A stretch of 60,156 bases of DNA from Terrihalobacillus insolitus (GCF_028416575.1 NZ_JAMQKB010000016.1:1-60156), one strand, 5' to 3'. Counted from the stretch's first letter, positions 10,492-19,689 are shown. A program made the numbers and translations. Notes: generated from the sequence alone by a model not told the origin.

Positions 10492-11955
10492 TTGACAAAT
10501 ACTGTTCGTGTGCGTTATGCACCAAGCCCAACAGGTAATTTACATATTGGAAATGCTCGTACTGCGTTATTTAATTATTTATATGCTCGCCATTTAGGTG
10601 GGAAGTTTATTATTCGTACCGAGGATACAGATGAAAAGAGAAATGTCGCTGGTGGAGAAAAAAGCCAGTTCCATTTTCTGAAGTGGTTAGGTATTGACTG
10701 GGATGAAGGTGCTGATGTTGGTGGCGATTATGGCCCGTATCGACAAACGGAACGGATTGATTTATACAAGCAATATGTTGATGAACTACTGGATCGTGGG
10801 CTCGCGTACAAATGTTATATGACGGAAGAGGAACTCGATCAAGAAAGGGAGACCCAACGTGCTAACGGACAAGTTCCAAAGTATTCTGGAGCCCATCGTA
10901 ATTTAACCGAACAACAAATTCAACAATTTGAAGCGGAAAATCGTAAGCCCAGCATTCGTTTTCGCGTTCCAGAAAACCAAACATATTCCTTTAATGACAT
11001 AGTTAGAGGCGATATCAATTTTGAATCATCGGATTTTGGGGATTGGGTAATAGTAAAGAAAAACGGAATTCCGACGTATAATTTTGCCGTTGCAGTTGAT
11101 GATCATTTAATGAAAATTTCCCATGTTTTGAGAGGAGAAGAACACATTTCTAATACTCCAAAACAAATGATGATATATGAAGCTTTTGGGTGGCAGCCGC
11201 CAAAATTCGGCCATATGACTTTAATTTTAAATGAAAATCGAAAAAAACTTAGTAAACGTGATGAGCACATTTTACAATTTATTGAGCAGTATAAAAACCT
11301 TGGTTATTTACCAGAAGCGATGTTTAACTTCATAACCCTACTAGGGTGGTCGCCTGTTGGTGAGGAAGAAATTTTTTCAAAAGAACAGCTTATTGAAATA
11401 TTTGATCCTGAAAGGTTATCCACCTCGCCAGCTATTTTTGATCCGCAAAAATTAAAATGGATGAACAATCAATATATAAAAGCGGCAGACATGAAACGTG
11501 TGGAAGATTTATCGTTACCACATTTAATTGCAGCTGGAAAATTACCTGAGGATATGGGTGAAGACGAAAAAAAGTGGGCACTTGAATTAATTAGCCTATA
11601 CAAAGAACAAATGAGCTATGGTCAGGAAATTGTTCCGCTAACAGAGCTATTCTTTAAAACAGATATAGAATATGATGGTGAAGCGATGGATATTTTAAAG
11701 GGTGAGCAGGTTCCTGAAGTATTGTCGGTATTCGCGACGAAACTAGAAAAACTGGAACCATTCTCTCCAGAAGCGATTAAAGGGGAGATAAAGGCGACCC
11801 AGAAGGAGACGAAGCAAAAGGGTAAAAAACTTTTTATGCCTATACGTGTGGCTACAACAGGCCAGGCGCATGGCCCAGAGCTTCCAAATGCAATTCACCT
11901 GCTCGGAAGAACTGTTGTATTAAAACGGTTACGTAATACACTTGATAAACTTTAA
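10492..11955 (+). CDS. gltX: Glutamyl-tRNA synthetase
   Basis: A 487-residue class I synthetase that charges tRNA-Glu and, in Bacillales lacking GlnRS, also tRNA-Gln before amidation. HIGH-type motif HIGNA is at about residues 17-21 and the KMSKS-type motif is KKLSKR near 250. I chose TTG at 10492 because AAAGGAG (10478-10484) is 7 bases away; the ATG at 10486 is too close to that site. The start context favours [15 protein letters not shown], as in relatives. Confidence 0.95.
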   Translation: MTNTVRVRYAPSPTGNLHIGNARTALFNYLYARHLGGKFIIRTEDTDEKRNVAGGEKSQFHFLKWLGIDWDEGADVGGDYGPYRQTERIDLYKQYVDELLDRGLAYKCYMTEEELDQERETQRANGQVPKYSGAHRNLTEQQIQQFEAENRKPSIRFRVPENQTYSFNDIVRGDINFESSDFGDWVIVKKNGIPTYNFAVAVDDHLMKISHVLRGEEHISNTPKQMMIYEAFGWQPPKFGHMTLILNENRKKLSKRDEHILQFIEQYKNLGYLPEAMFNFITLLGWSPVGEEEIFSKEQLIEIFDPERLSTSPAIFDPQKLKWMNNQYIKAADMKRVEDLSLPHLIAAGKLPEDMGEDEKKWALELISLYKEQMSYGQEIVPLTELFFKTDIEYDGEAMDILKGEQVPEVLSVFATKLEKLEPFSPEAIKGEIKATQKETKQKGKKLFMPIRVATTGQAHGPELPNAIHLLGRTVVLKRLRNTLDKL

Positions 11956-11956
11956 T

Positions 11957-12047
11957 AGGATGTTCAAAAATAACACTATGGCTTGCCAGACTACACGTAA
12001 GGCTAAAGATTACTATTTCGTAAAAAAGTCATCAAATATGTAAGCAG
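11957..12047 (-). repeat. Degenerate copies of dispersed repeat
   Basis: AGGATGTTCAAAAA (11957-11970) and a segment at 12022-12047 resemble the two parts of the reverse complement of the 59437-59485 repeat, separated by about 50 unrelated bases. The similarity is partial and this call is tentative. Confidence 0.35.
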
Positions 12048-12052
12048 TCTTA

Positions 12053-12081
12053 TTCACAAAACCAAAATCGTGTAATATAGT
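12053..12081 (+). promoter_or_regulatory. Candidate cysE promoter
   Basis: TTCACA (12053-12058), 17-base spacer, TATAGT (12076-12081), placing transcription start just before the T-box leader. Confidence 0.5.
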
Positions 12082-12106
12082 AGTAATACACTATATATGG
12101 AACATT

Positions 12107-12336
12107 GATGAGGAGAAGTAAAAAGTAATGGGCTTAAGCAGAGAAAATCACCTTGGCTGAAAGTGATTATAAGCACGGACTTTTGAAATGCACCTCGGAG
12201 TCCCTTGTTGAATAAGTAGACAAGGGCGGATTTCCTTCCGTTAATAGGACTCAAGTTGAGGATTCTTCTTTCATCCTAAACAGAGTGGAACCGCGCTAAA
12301 TGCGTCTCTGTGTTGTCATACACAGGGGCGTTTTTT
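12107..12336 (+). promoter_or_regulatory. Cysteine T-box leader with terminator
   Basis: A tRNA-sensing leader before cysE-cysS. The T-box sequence AGAGTGGAACCGCG is at 12282-12295. It is followed by an 11-bp terminator stem (303-313 with 320-330 of the 12.3-kb block, that is 12303-12330) and a T run. A Stem I-like region begins near 12107. The codon TGC at 12189-12191 lies where a specifier is expected and encodes cysteine, which fits the downstream genes. Uncharged tRNA-Cys should favour readthrough. The specifier assignment is by position and context, not by folding. Confidence 0.9.
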
Positions 12337-12368
12337 AATTTTAATCGTAGTTAGGGGGCTGACTAGGT

Positions 12369-13004
12369 ATGGGACTTTTTAAAATGCTTAAGGAAGACGT
12401 TGATGTAGTATTTGACCAAGACCCTGCAGCGCGCACATATGCCGAGGTATTGCTTACTTATTCTGGATTACACGCAATATGGGCACACCGAATTGCTCAT
12501 GCCTTTTTTAAGAAAAAGTTCTTTTTTATTGCCCGGGTAATATCACAGGTGAGTCGCTTTTTTACTGGAATTGAAATACATCCAGGTGCTAGGATTGGTA
12601 AACGCTTCTTTATTGACCATGGAATGGGTGTCGTCATAGGAGAAACGTGTGATATTGGGGACAATGTAACCATTTTTCAAGGTGTAACACTTGGGGGAAC
12701 AGGAAAGGAACGAGGGAAGCGACATCCTACAATAAAGGATAATGCTCTAATAGCTACAGGTGCTAAAGTGTTAGGATCTATCGTAATTGGCGAGAGTTCA
12801 AAAGTCGGTGCAGGTTCAGTGGTTTTGCGTGATGTGCCAGACCACTCAACAGTAGTTGGTATTCCGGGTAGAGTGGTGGTTCAAAACGGGGAAAAGATAA
12901 GAAGGGACCTAGATCACCATTTGCTACCAGACCCCATTTCGGAAAAACTTAAAGAAATGGAACGAGAAATAGATCGTCTTACAAATGAAGTGAAAAAACG
13001 GTAA
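12369..13004 (+). CDS. cysE: CysE, serine O-acetyltransferase
   Basis: A 211-residue enzyme that acetylates serine with acetyl-CoA, giving O-acetylserine for cysteine synthesis. An N-terminal helical part is followed by left-handed beta-helix hexapeptide repeats (about residues 65-175), with the active-site block [11 protein letters not shown] and the loop [16 protein letters not shown]. Shorter than the enterobacterial enzyme, as usual for the Bacillus type. Sits behind the cysteine T-box and before cysS, so cysteine synthesis and tRNA charging respond together. Confidence 0.97.
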   Translation: MGLFKMLKEDVDVVFDQDPAARTYAEVLLTYSGLHAIWAHRIAHAFFKKKFFFIARVISQVSRFFTGIEIHPGARIGKRFFIDHGMGVVIGETCDIGDNVTIFQGVTLGGTGKERGKRHPTIKDNALIATGAKVLGSIVIGESSKVGAGSVVLRDVPDHSTVVGIPGRVVVQNGEKIRRDLDHHLLPDPISEKLKEMEREIDRLTNEVKKR

Positions 13005-13078
13005 GCGGGTATGCATTAAAAGCACATGTCAAATTCAGCTAAGCAGAAGTTTAACTAAGAGTAAAGGAGTGATCGTCC

Positions 13079-14479
13079 GTGTCGATAAAAATTTATAATA
13101 CCCTTACACAGCAAAAGGAAGATTTTGCGCCTATTGAAGAAGGAAAGGTACGAATGTATGTATGTGGTCCAACCGTTTATAATTACATTCATATCGGGAA
13201 TGCAAGACCAGCTATTGTTTTTGATACAGTAAGAAGATATTTTGAGTATCGTGGTTATGACGTTAAATATGTGCTTAATTTTACGGATGTGGACGATAAA
13301 ATTATTAAGGCAGCAAATGAGCTAGGAGAATCTGTTCCTGAAGTGTCTAATAGATTTATTGAAGCTTATTTAGAGGATGTTCGTTCACTTGGCGTGAAAA
13401 AAGCTGTTCATCATCCAAAGGTAACGGACACGATGGAAGATATTATTGCTCTGATCGATGAATTAGTGGAAAAAGGATATGCTTACGAATCGGAAGGGGA
13501 CGTATATTATAAAACGCGTGCCTTTAACGGTTACGGAAAGCTTTCACATCAATCCATCGATGAACTGCGATCAGGGGCACGAATACAGGTTGGAGAGAAA
13601 AAAGAGGATCCGCTTGATTTTACGCTATGGAAACAGGCAAAACCTAAGGAAATTGCATGGGACTCTCCATGGGGAAAAGGTCGACCTGGTTGGCATATTG
13701 AGTGTTCAGCAATGGCTAAAAAATATTTAGGTGAGACCATAGATATCCATGCAGGCGGGCAGGATCTCGCGTTTCCACACCATGAAAATGAGATTGCTCA
13801 ATCTGAGGCAAGTACAGGTAAAACATTCTCTAACTATTGGATGCACAATGGCTACATTAATATTGATAACGAAAAGATGTCAAAGTCACTAGGTAATTTC
13901 GTCCTAACACATGATTTAATCCAAGCACATGATCCCCAGGTTATTCGCTTTTTTATGTTAAGTGTTCATTATCGAAATCCAATTAATTTTAGTGAAACTT
14001 TACTAGAAAGCGCAAAAAACAGTTTGGACAGAATTCGAAATGCGTATCTTAATTTAGAACACCGTAAGAATTCTAGCACGAATCTTGACAAAGACGCTGA
14101 AGCTTGGCTGAAAAAGTTGAAATCGCATGAAAAAAGATTTGTTGAGGAAATGGATGATGACTTTAATACTGCAAATGCAATTTCCGTATTGTTTGAGGTG
14201 ACAAAGGATGCAAATGTATACCTTCAATCAAAACAAACGTCTGTTGAAGTGATCGAAGCCTTCCAAAAACTTTTTAACGAAATAACAGAAGTATTGGGCG
14301 TTCAATTAAAGGTAGAGAATGAATTACTGGATGAAGAGATTGAAGCGTTTATTCAACAACGGATAGAAGCGAGAAGAAACAGAAATTTTGCACTTGCAGA
14401 CAAAATTCGAGATGATTTGAAAGAAAAGAATATCATATTAGAAGATACACCTCAAGGAACCCGCTGGAAAAGAGGATAA
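13079..14479 (+). CDS. cysS: Cysteinyl-tRNA synthetase
   Basis: A 466-residue class I synthetase for tRNA-Cys. The first zinc cysteine is C29 in [18 protein letters not shown], which also contains the HIGH motif. The second zinc-site block is WHIECSAMA, and the KMSKS motif is KMSKSLGNF near residue 268. Starts at GTG after AAAGGAGTGATC. Sits 74 bases after cysE, with the mrnC start 7 bases beyond its stop. Confidence 0.97.
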   Translation: MSIKIYNTLTQQKEDFAPIEEGKVRMYVCGPTVYNYIHIGNARPAIVFDTVRRYFEYRGYDVKYVLNFTDVDDKIIKAANELGESVPEVSNRFIEAYLEDVRSLGVKKAVHHPKVTDTMEDIIALIDELVEKGYAYESEGDVYYKTRAFNGYGKLSHQSIDELRSGARIQVGEKKEDPLDFTLWKQAKPKEIAWDSPWGKGRPGWHIECSAMAKKYLGETIDIHAGGQDLAFPHHENEIAQSEASTGKTFSNYWMHNGYINIDNEKMSKSLGNFVLTHDLIQAHDPQVIRFFMLSVHYRNPINFSETLLESAKNSLDRIRNAYLNLEHRKNSSTNLDKDAEAWLKKLKSHEKRFVEEMDDDFNTANAISVLFEVTKDANVYLQSKQTSVEVIEAFQKLFNEITEVLGVQLKVENELLDEEIEAFIQQRIEARRNRNFALADKIRDDLKEKNIILEDTPQGTRWKRG

Positions 14480-14485
14480 AAAGCT

Positions 14486-14878
14486 ATGGTAGATGTGAAG
14501 CAAATGAAAAGTTTATCCCTTGCTTATATGGGGGATGCTGTGTATGAACTTTATGTTCGACATCATTTAATAGACAAAGGGAATGTGAAGCCACAACAGC
14601 TTCATCAGAACGCCATTAAATTTGTATCCGCGAAATCCCAAGCAAACGTTATTTTGAAGTGGATCAAAACAGACAAACTAAATGAAGCGGAAACAAGTAT
14701 CGTACGGAGGGGCAGAAATGCCAAATCAGGCTCTGTCCCTAAAAATACGGATGTCCAAACGTATCGCTATAGCACCGCATTTGAGGCATTAATCGGCTAT
14801 CTGTATTTAGAAGGACAACAGGAGCGGATGGAACAATTAATTGTAAACGCAATTCAATATGTAGAGGAAAGGGGTTGA
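14486..14878 (+). CDS. mrnC: Mini-ribonuclease III (23S rRNA maturation)
   Basis: A 130-residue stand-alone RNase III catalytic domain without a double-stranded RNA-binding domain. The signature YMGDAVYE at residues 12-19 holds catalytic acidic residues, and the second block TAFEALIGYLYL near the C-terminus holds the others. In B. subtilis it trims 23S rRNA ends. Its location next to the 23S methylase rlmB is conserved. Confidence 0.95.
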   Translation: MVDVKQMKSLSLAYMGDAVYELYVRHHLIDKGNVKPQQLHQNAIKFVSAKSQANVILKWIKTDKLNEAETSIVRRGRNAKSGSVPKNTDVQTYRYSTAFEALIGYLYLEGQQERMEQLIVNAIQYVEERG

Positions 14879-14883
14879 TGCGT

Positions 14884-15627
14884 ATGGCAGATGAGTGGAT
14901 TATAGGGATAAATCCAGTTATGGAGGCGCTGCGTTCTGGACGTACCATGAATAAAATCCTTGTTTCAGAGCAGTTACACAACCAATCCTTTCAAAAAATC
15001 CAAAAACTAGCTAGTCAAAAGGGTTTTATCGTTCAAAAGGTCCCTAGAAAAAAGCTGGATCAACTAGTTGAAGGAAATCATCAAGGAATAGCTGCTGCTA
15101 TTGCTGCCTATGAATATGCAACAATGGATGATTTATTTTCAAAAGCTGAAAAACGCCAAGAAACACCTTTTTTTCTGATCTTGGATGAAATAGAAGACCC
15201 GCATAACCTTGGATCGATCCTTCGAACGGCGGATGCAACTGGTGTACATGGTGTAATTATACCTAAGCGTCGTTCAGTGGGATTGACGGCAACGGTTGCC
15301 AAAACGTCTGCTGGTGCGATTGAATATGTTCCTGTTGCAAGGGTCACCAATATAGCAAGCACGATTGATGAATTAAAGGACAAGGGTGTTTGGGTAGTTG
15401 GAACAGACGCAGATGCAACAGAAGACTATCGAAGGCTTGAAGGGGATATGTCGCTTGCCATCGTAATTGGAAATGAAGGAAAAGGAATCAGCAGACTTGT
15501 GAAAGAAAAATGTGATTGGACGGTAAGTCTTGCGATGAAGGGGAAAATATCGTCGTTAAATGCCTCTGTAGCCGCGTCTTTGTTGATGTATGAAGTATAT
15601 CGAAAACGATACCCAGCTGGTGAGTAA
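14884..15627 (+). CDS. rlmB: 23S rRNA 2'-O-methyltransferase, SpoU/TrmH family
   Basis: A 247-residue SPOUT-fold methyltransferase. N-terminal substrate-binding domain (about 1-75), then the knotted catalytic domain with motif 1 EDPHNLGSILRTADA, motif 2 IGNEGKGISRLV and motif 3 SLNASVAASLLMYE. E. coli RlmB methylates G2251 of 23S rRNA; the target here is inferred. Start ATG 14884 is 9 bases after AGGGG; ATG 14878 and TTG 14875 are alternatives that would overlap or abut the mrnC stop. Confidence 0.93.
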   Translation: MADEWIIGINPVMEALRSGRTMNKILVSEQLHNQSFQKIQKLASQKGFIVQKVPRKKLDQLVEGNHQGIAAAIAAYEYATMDDLFSKAEKRQETPFFLILDEIEDPHNLGSILRTADATGVHGVIIPKRRSVGLTATVAKTSAGAIEYVPVARVTNIASTIDELKDKGVWVVGTDADATEDYRRLEGDMSLAIVIGNEGKGISRLVKEKCDWTVSLAMKGKISSLNASVAASLLMYEVYRKRYPAGE

Positions 15628-15630
15628 GCG

Positions 15631-16140
15631 ATGGTAGTCCTATTAGTTGATGGATATAATATGATAGGTGCATGGGAGGAGTTACAACGATTAAAGGATC
15701 AGGATCTTGGCCAAGCAAGAGATCTTTTAATTAATCAGTTAGCTGAGTATCAAGCATTCACTGGGGATCGTGTGATCATTGTATTTGATGCTTATTATGT
15801 TCGCGGTTTAGAAAAAAAACAAAAGGATCATCGAGTAGAAGTGATCTACACGAAGGAAAATGAAACAGCGGATGAATGCATAGAAAAATTAGTCAAGCAG
15901 GTTAAAAATGTGAAAACGAAAGTTTATGTTGCAACTTCTGATTACGCGGAACAACGAACGATATTCGCGCAAGGGGCATTAAGAAAATCGGCAAGGGAAC
16001 TATATATTGAAACGAAAAACATAGAGAAAGAAATTGAAAAAGAGGTGACATTTCATAAGCACAATCAATCGTCTTCTAGAATTCCAATGAACAAAGAAAT
16101 GCGAGATTTGTTTGAGAAATGGCGCCGTGGCAACAAATAA
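15631..16140 (+). CDS. rae1: Rae1/YacP, ribosome-associated NYN endoribonuclease
   Basis: A 169-residue NYN (PIN-like) nuclease. The N-terminal LLVDGYNMIGAW contains the first conserved Asp; the later acidic positions are in IVFDAYY, NETADE and ATSDYAEQ. B. subtilis Rae1 cleaves mRNA in the ribosomal A site. The highly basic, charged tail fits ribosome contact. Starts 4 bases after the rlmB stop and probably shares its transcript. Confidence 0.93.
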   Translation: MVVLLVDGYNMIGAWEELQRLKDQDLGQARDLLINQLAEYQAFTGDRVIIVFDAYYVRGLEKKQKDHRVEVIYTKENETADECIEKLVKQVKNVKTKVYVATSDYAEQRTIFAQGALRKSARELYIETKNIEKEIEKEVTFHKHNQSSSRIPMNKEMRDLFEKWRRGNK

Positions 16141-16152
16141 AATTTAACTATA

Positions 16153-16181
16153 TTGCGTTACGGAAACGCTTCCTGTATAAT
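16153..16181 (+). promoter_or_regulatory. SigA-type promoter of sigH
   Basis: TTGCGT (16153-16158), 17-base spacer, perfect TATAAT (16176-16181), 43 bases before the chosen sigH start. B. subtilis sigH is transcribed by SigA and repressed by AbrB; an AbrB site cannot be recognised by eye. Confidence 0.75.
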
Positions 16182-16223
16182 GATATCTATATATTCACGT
16201 GAATGTTGTCGGGGGGAATCCTG

Positions 16224-16874
16224 GTGAGCATCAGGTATAAGGATACAGACAAGCATGAATTACAGAACCTTGAAGATGATCAATTAATTAAATTGGTTCA
16301 TCAAGGTCAGGGTCAGGCACTCGATTTTTTAATAACGAAGTACCGTAATTTTGTTCGTGCAAAAGCTAGAACATATTTCCTTGTTGGTGCAGACCAGGAA
16401 GATATTACGCAGGAAGGTATGATCGGTCTGTATAAAGCGATTCGAGATTATGATGGAGACAAACTCTCATCCTTTAAAGCTTTTGCAGAACTATGTGTTA
16501 CACGGCAAATTATTACGGCGATTAAAACGGCTACCAGACAAAAACATATTCCTTTAAATTCATATGTATCATTGGACAAGCCCATATATGATGAAGAATC
16601 AGATCGGACATTAATGGATGTAATTGCTGGGTCCAAAGCATTTGATCCCCAAGAACTTTTAGTTGACCGAGAAAAACTAGGTGATATGGAAGGGAAGATG
16701 TCCGAGTTATTAAGTGAACTGGAAAGGCAAGTGTTATCGCTTTATCTCGATGGGCGTTCTTATCAGGAGATTTCTGGTGAATTGAAACGTCATGTGAAAT
16801 CAATTGACAATGCATTGCAAAGAGTAAAGCGGAAGTTGGAACGTTACCTCGAAATAAGTGAGATTACTCTATAG
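16224..16874 (+). CDS. sigH: Sigma-H, RNA polymerase sigma factor for early sporulation
   Basis: A 216-residue sigma-70 family protein of the SigH type, directing transition-state and early sporulation genes. Region 2 includes YRNFVRAKARTYFLVGADQEDITQEG-type sequence near residues 40-65, and region 4 has the helix-turn-helix RSYQEISGEL (about residues 175-185) followed by the RVKRKLERYLE end. GTG at 16224 follows GGGGGG by 7 bases; an in-frame ATG at 16203 lacks a ribosome binding site. Has its own promoter and stands apart from the secE cluster. Confidence 0.97.
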   Translation: MSIRYKDTDKHELQNLEDDQLIKLVHQGQGQALDFLITKYRNFVRAKARTYFLVGADQEDITQEGMIGLYKAIRDYDGDKLSSFKAFAELCVTRQIITAIKTATRQKHIPLNSYVSLDKPIYDEESDRTLMDVIAGSKAFDPQELLVDREKLGDMEGKMSELLSELERQVLSLYLDGRSYQEISGELKRHVKSIDNALQRVKRKLERYLEISEITL

Positions 16875-16973
16875 CGGTGCTACTTTTGCTGATTGCTTTT
16901 ATTGATGCTTCTGATCGGACATCCGAACAATTTGATCATCTATTTACTCCTGCTACACGCATTGAAACATACG

Positions 16974-17002
16974 TTGACAGGCTATTTTTTCGGTGCTACA
17001 TT
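16974..17002 (+). promoter_or_regulatory. Promoter of rpmGB-secE
   Basis: Perfect TTGACA (16974-16979), 17-base spacer, TACATT (16997-17002), about 50 bases before rpmGB. Confidence 0.75.
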
Positions 17003-17052
17003 AGTATGAGTAATAGAAGATGTCAAATAGAGAAGTAATTGTGGTGGTAAAC

Positions 17053-17199
17053 ATGAGGAAAAAATTTATTTTGGAATGCGAAATTTGTAGTAGTCGGAAT
17101 TATCGATTAGATAAAAAAGCTGATCAATCAGAGCGTTTCATATTAAAAAAGTTTTGTAAAAGGTGTGGAATGCAAACCCTACACCGTGAAACGAAATAA
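17053..17199 (+). CDS. rpmGB: Ribosomal protein bL33, zinc-binding form
   Basis: A 48-residue 50S subunit protein. Two CxxC motifs (C9-C12 and C36-C39) mark the zinc-containing type, in contrast to cysteine-free L33 forms induced in zinc starvation. Basic and lysine-rich throughout. Lies directly upstream of secE, the usual position of the second L33 copy in Bacillales. It ends 38 bases before secE. Confidence 0.95.
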   Translation: MRKKFILECEICSSRNYRLDKKADQSERFILKKFCKRCGMQTLHRETK

Positions 17200-17237
17200 G
17201 AGAGAAGCCTTATGGCTCATAGTTTGGGGGTACTAGC

Positions 17238-17417
17238 ATGAACTTAGTCGCTTTTTTTAAAAATGTTACTCGAGAAATGAAGAAAGTCAGTTGGCCAAAA
17301 GGTCAGGAGTTAACGAAATATACGATTACAGTTGTAACTACTGTTGTTTTTGTGACTGCATTCTTTGCTGTTGTTGACCTAGGGATTACACAAATACTAA
17401 ACTTATTTTTTGAATAA
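17238..17417 (+). CDS. secE: SecE, preprotein translocase subunit
   Basis: A 59-residue membrane protein that clamps SecY in the SecYEG channel. An N-terminal amphipathic helix with the conserved REMKKVSWPK motif (residues 12-22) precedes a single transmembrane helix (about 29-50), the short one-segment form typical of Gram-positives. Followed by a terminator that separates it from nusG. Confidence 0.97.
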   Translation: MNLVAFFKNVTREMKKVSWPKGQELTKYTITVVTTVVFVTAFFAVVDLGITQILNLFFE

Positions 17418-17431
17418 AGACTGGAATTATA

Positions 17432-17440
17432 TGCTATAAT
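17432..17440 (+). promoter_or_regulatory. Extended -10 promoter, candidate for nusG
   Basis: TGCTATAAT: a perfect TATAAT (17435-17440) with the TG extension; the nearest -35 (TTGAAT, 17410-17415) is 19 bases away. It precedes the terminator at 17464, so transcripts from it would meet that hairpin before nusG. Confidence 0.5.
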
Positions 17441-17463
17441 GTTTAATAGAATAGTTTTTCGCG

Positions 17464-17487
17464 AAAAACCCGTTTTGCGGGTTTTTT
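17464..17487 (+). terminator. Terminator/attenuator between secE and nusG
   Basis: Stem AAAAACCCG paired with CGGGTTTTT (loop 473-477), ending in a T run. Because an extended -10 element lies just upstream, it may act as an attenuator for nusG as well as ending secE transcripts. Confidence 0.8.
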
Positions 17488-17559
17488 AATATTGGAATGA
17501 AATTGGAAGCATGACTTCATAGTAAAGGGAGGGAAGGACAAGGGTATTGTCCTGTAAAT

Positions 17560-18093
17560 ATGGAAAAAAGATGGTATGTTGTACACACCTATTCTGGGTA
17601 TGAAAACAAAGTAAAAACAAATTTAGAGAAGCGGGTAGAATCGATGGGGATGGAGGATAAGATCTTTCGTGTAATCTTCCCTGAGGATGAAGAAACAGAA
17701 ATTAAAAACGGTAAAAAGAAAGTGGCCAAAAAAAAGGTCTTTCCTGGGTACGTCCTTGCTGAAATGATTATGACGGACGATTCTTGGTATGTTGTACGAA
17801 ATACTCCTGGTGTTACAGGCTTTGTAGGGTCAACTGGTTCAGGATCAAAGCCAGTTCCGCTTTTACCAGAAGAAATTGATGCAGTGTTAAAACGAATGGG
17901 GATGGATGAGCCTGTTGTTGATGTAGATTTTGAAATAAAAGAATCTGTTCGCGTCACGGATGGTCCATTCACTAACTTCACTGGCCAAATTGAACACATT
18001 GATTTAGATAAACAAAAGGTTAAGGTACATGTAAATATGTTTGGTCGGGAGACGCCTGTTGAACTGGAATTTTCTCAAATTCAAAAGTTGTAG
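17560..18093 (+). CDS. nusG: NusG, transcription elongation factor
   Basis: A 177-residue NusG/Spt5 protein. NGN domain at about residues 3-110, with the RNA polymerase-binding part around YVVHTYSGYENKV, and a C-terminal KOW domain (about 125-177, IKESVRVTDGPFTNFTG). It binds the elongation complex, affects pausing and couples transcription to ribosomes. Begins with ATG 43 bases after a GGGAGGGAAGG-rich stretch; the immediate ribosome binding site is modest. Lies between the secE terminator and rplK. Confidence 0.97.
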   Translation: MEKRWYVVHTYSGYENKVKTNLEKRVESMGMEDKIFRVIFPEDEETEIKNGKKKVAKKKVFPGYVLAEMIMTDDSWYVVRNTPGVTGFVGSTGSGSKPVPLLPEEIDAVLKRMGMDEPVVDVDFEIKESVRVTDGPFTNFTGQIEHIDLDKQKVKVHVNMFGRETPVELEFSQIQKL

Positions 18094-18241
18094 GTTTTGA
18101 AAAGGATAGTTTGATTTAGGGATTCTAGTCATTTCATGAAAGCGAATATGGAAACCATACTTGCAATTTAGAGGTAAAGATGCTAAAATTTCTATGTTCT
18201 TTATGCCTTGGGTATAAGACTTGTATTGATATATTTATTGA

Positions 18242-18267
18242 GTGGGAGGGTATAACCCTATTACCAC
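18242..18267 (+). promoter_or_regulatory. L1-type leader motif before rplK
   Basis: GTGG (18242-18245) pairs with CCAC (18264-18267) around GGGTATAACCC. A near-identical motif stands before rplA. This form (GTGGGAGG...CCAC) is conserved upstream of rplK and rplA in Bacillaceae and resembles the ribosomal L1 binding site; autoregulation by L1 is inferred. Confidence 0.6.
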
Positions 18268-18294
18268 ATCACGGACTTTAAGGAGGTGTGTTTC

Positions 18295-18720
18295 GTGGCT
18301 AAAAAAGTAATGAAAGTTGTAAAACTTCAAATCCCAGCAGGGAAAGCAAATCCAGCACCACCAGTTGGGCCGGCGCTAGGTCAAGCAGGTGTTAATATTA
18401 TGGGGTTTTGTAAGGAATTTAATGCCCGTACGCAAGATCAAGCTGGTATGATTATTCCGGTTGAAATCACGGTTTTTGAAGACCGTTCTTTTACATTTAT
18501 CACAAAGACTCCACCTGCAGCTGTTTTACTTAAGAAAGCAGTTGGAATTGAAACAGCATCAGGTGAGCCGAACCGTAATAAAGTTGCAACCATCAAGCGT
18601 GACAAAGTTAAAGAGATTGCTGAAACAAAAATGCCTGATTTGAATGCTGCTGATGTTGAAGCGGCAATGCGTATGGTGGAAGGTACTGCACGTAGCATGG
18701 GTATTGTTGTAGAAGATTAA
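18295..18720 (+). CDS. rplK: Ribosomal protein uL11
   Basis: A 141-residue 50S protein of the GTPase-associated centre that binds 23S rRNA with L10. The N-terminal proline-rich switch [19 protein letters not shown] (about 20-38) and the C-terminal RNA-binding domain ending in GTARSMGI are intact. It is the binding partner for thiopeptides and needed for RelA activation in relatives. GTG at 18295 is used because AAGGAGGTG is 7 bases upstream; an earlier in-frame GTG overlaps that site. Confidence 0.97.
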   Translation: MAKKVMKVVKLQIPAGKANPAPPVGPALGQAGVNIMGFCKEFNARTQDQAGMIIPVEITVFEDRSFTFITKTPPAAVLLKKAVGIETASGEPNRNKVATIKRDKVKEIAETKMPDLNAADVEAAMRMVEGTARSMGIVVED

Positions 18721-18730
18721 TTTAACAGTA

Positions 18731-18895
18731 CGCTGCTAATGTTAAAGGTTGCGAGGATGGGAAGCCATTTCGTGACCTTTCTTCTAGGTCAAACACGCAT
18801 CTTTCAGTGTACGACCATTCCGCTTTTTCAAATCTAGCTACACGGGTTAGGGTGATCGTGACATTAGCAGCATCCAAGCCCGTTCTGCTTTTTTA
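18731..18895 (+). promoter_or_regulatory. Folded leader, possible attenuator between rplK and rplA
   Basis: An 11-bp perfect inverted repeat (GCTGCTAATGT at 18732-18742, ACATTAGCAGC at 18861-18871) closes ~118 bases holding smaller hairpins: ATGG/CCAT with a GAAG loop near 18757, TGACCT/AGGTCA (18773-18791) and ACAC/GTGT. The right arm can instead pair AGCAG (18866-18870) with CTGCT (18885-18889), followed by six T, a weak terminator-like hairpin. The two pairings exclude each other. I do not recognise it as a named family; function is inference. Confidence 0.45.
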
Positions 18896-18896
18896 A

Positions 18897-18922
18897 GTGG
18901 GAGGTATAACCGTTAAAACCAC
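18897..18922 (+). promoter_or_regulatory. L1-type leader motif before rplA
   Basis: GTGG (18897-18900) and CCAC (18919-18922) flank GGTATAACC, a close copy of the motif before rplK. Candidate ribosomal L1 binding site controlling translation of rplA. Confidence 0.6.
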
Positions 18923-18941
18923 AATCAAGGAGGAAATAATA

Positions 18942-19640
18942 ATGGCTAAAAAAACAAAAAAACAGCAAGAAGCCCTGAAGCTGGTTGATCGCACGAAAGC
19001 ATATGATACAAAAGAAGCGATCGAATTGGTAAAACAAACTGCGAAAGCAAACTTTGACGAAACCGTGGAAGCTGCATTTCGTTTAGGTGTTGACCCGAAA
19101 AAAGCAGATCAACAAATTCGAGGTGCAATGGTATTGCCACATGGTACAGGTAAAACCCAACGTGTTCTTGTATTTGCGAAAGGTGATAAAGCGAAAGATG
19201 CAGAAGCGGCTGGAGCAGATTATGTTGGGGATCAAGATTTAATTAACAGAATTAACCAAGGTTGGTTTGATTTTGATGTTGTTGTTGCAACACCAGACAT
19301 GATGGCTGAGGTTGGTAAATTAGGACGTGTATTAGGACCTAAAGGATTAATGCCAAATCCTAAAACTGGTACGGTAACGTTCGAAGTTGAAAAGGCAATT
19401 CAAGAAATCAAAGCCGGTAAAGTAGAATACCGTGTTGATCGTCAATCAAATGTTCATGTTCCAATCGGTAAAGTTTCTTTTGATACAAACGTATTAGTAG
19501 AAAACTTTGCAGCGATTACGGAAACACTAGTTAAAGCTAAGCCACAAGCAGCTAAAGGGATCTATATGAGAAATGCTTCTGTTTCATCTACAATGGGTCC
19601 TGGTGTTAAAGTAGACGTTTCCACATATGTCCGCGGCTAG
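18942..19640 (+). CDS. rplA: Ribosomal protein uL1
   Basis: A 232-residue protein of the mobile L1 stalk that helps release deacylated tRNA from the E site and, in many bacteria, represses its own mRNA. Typical blocks are [34 protein letters not shown] and the C-terminal [13 protein letters not shown] 18942 follows AAGGAGG (18927-18933); an upstream in-frame GTG at 18897 belongs to the leader motif and would add an unusual N-terminus. Confidence 0.97.
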   Translation: MAKKTKKQQEALKLVDRTKAYDTKEAIELVKQTAKANFDETVEAAFRLGVDPKKADQQIRGAMVLPHGTGKTQRVLVFAKGDKAKDAEAAGADYVGDQDLINRINQGWFDFDVVVATPDMMAEVGKLGRVLGPKGLMPNPKTGTVTFEVEKAIQEIKAGKVEYRVDRQSNVHVPIGKVSFDTNVLVENFAAITETLVKAKPQAAKGIYMRNASVSSTMGPGVKVDVSTYVRG

Positions 19641-19649
19641 AAATATAGA

Positions 19650-19678
19650 TTGACTTTTTAGGTCAAGTTAGGTACAAT
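19650..19678 (+). promoter_or_regulatory. Promoter of rplJ-rplL
   Basis: TTGACT (19650-19655), 17-base spacer, TACAAT (19673-19678), beginning ten bases after the rplA stop. Confidence 0.75.
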
Positions 19679-19689
19679 TACTTTTATTG

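Noticed and set aside
12054..12254. Minus-strand open frame upstream of cysE
   Set aside because: It lies wholly within the T-box leader, which explains the sequence.
17200..17237. Missing tRNA-Trp or other tRNA genes in the secE region
   Set aside because: No tRNA-like fold with a TTCGA T-loop was seen here or elsewhere in the window.
17589..17999. 136-residue minus-strand frame opposite nusG
   Set aside because: Complementary to a certain gene in an unrelated frame, without start signals.
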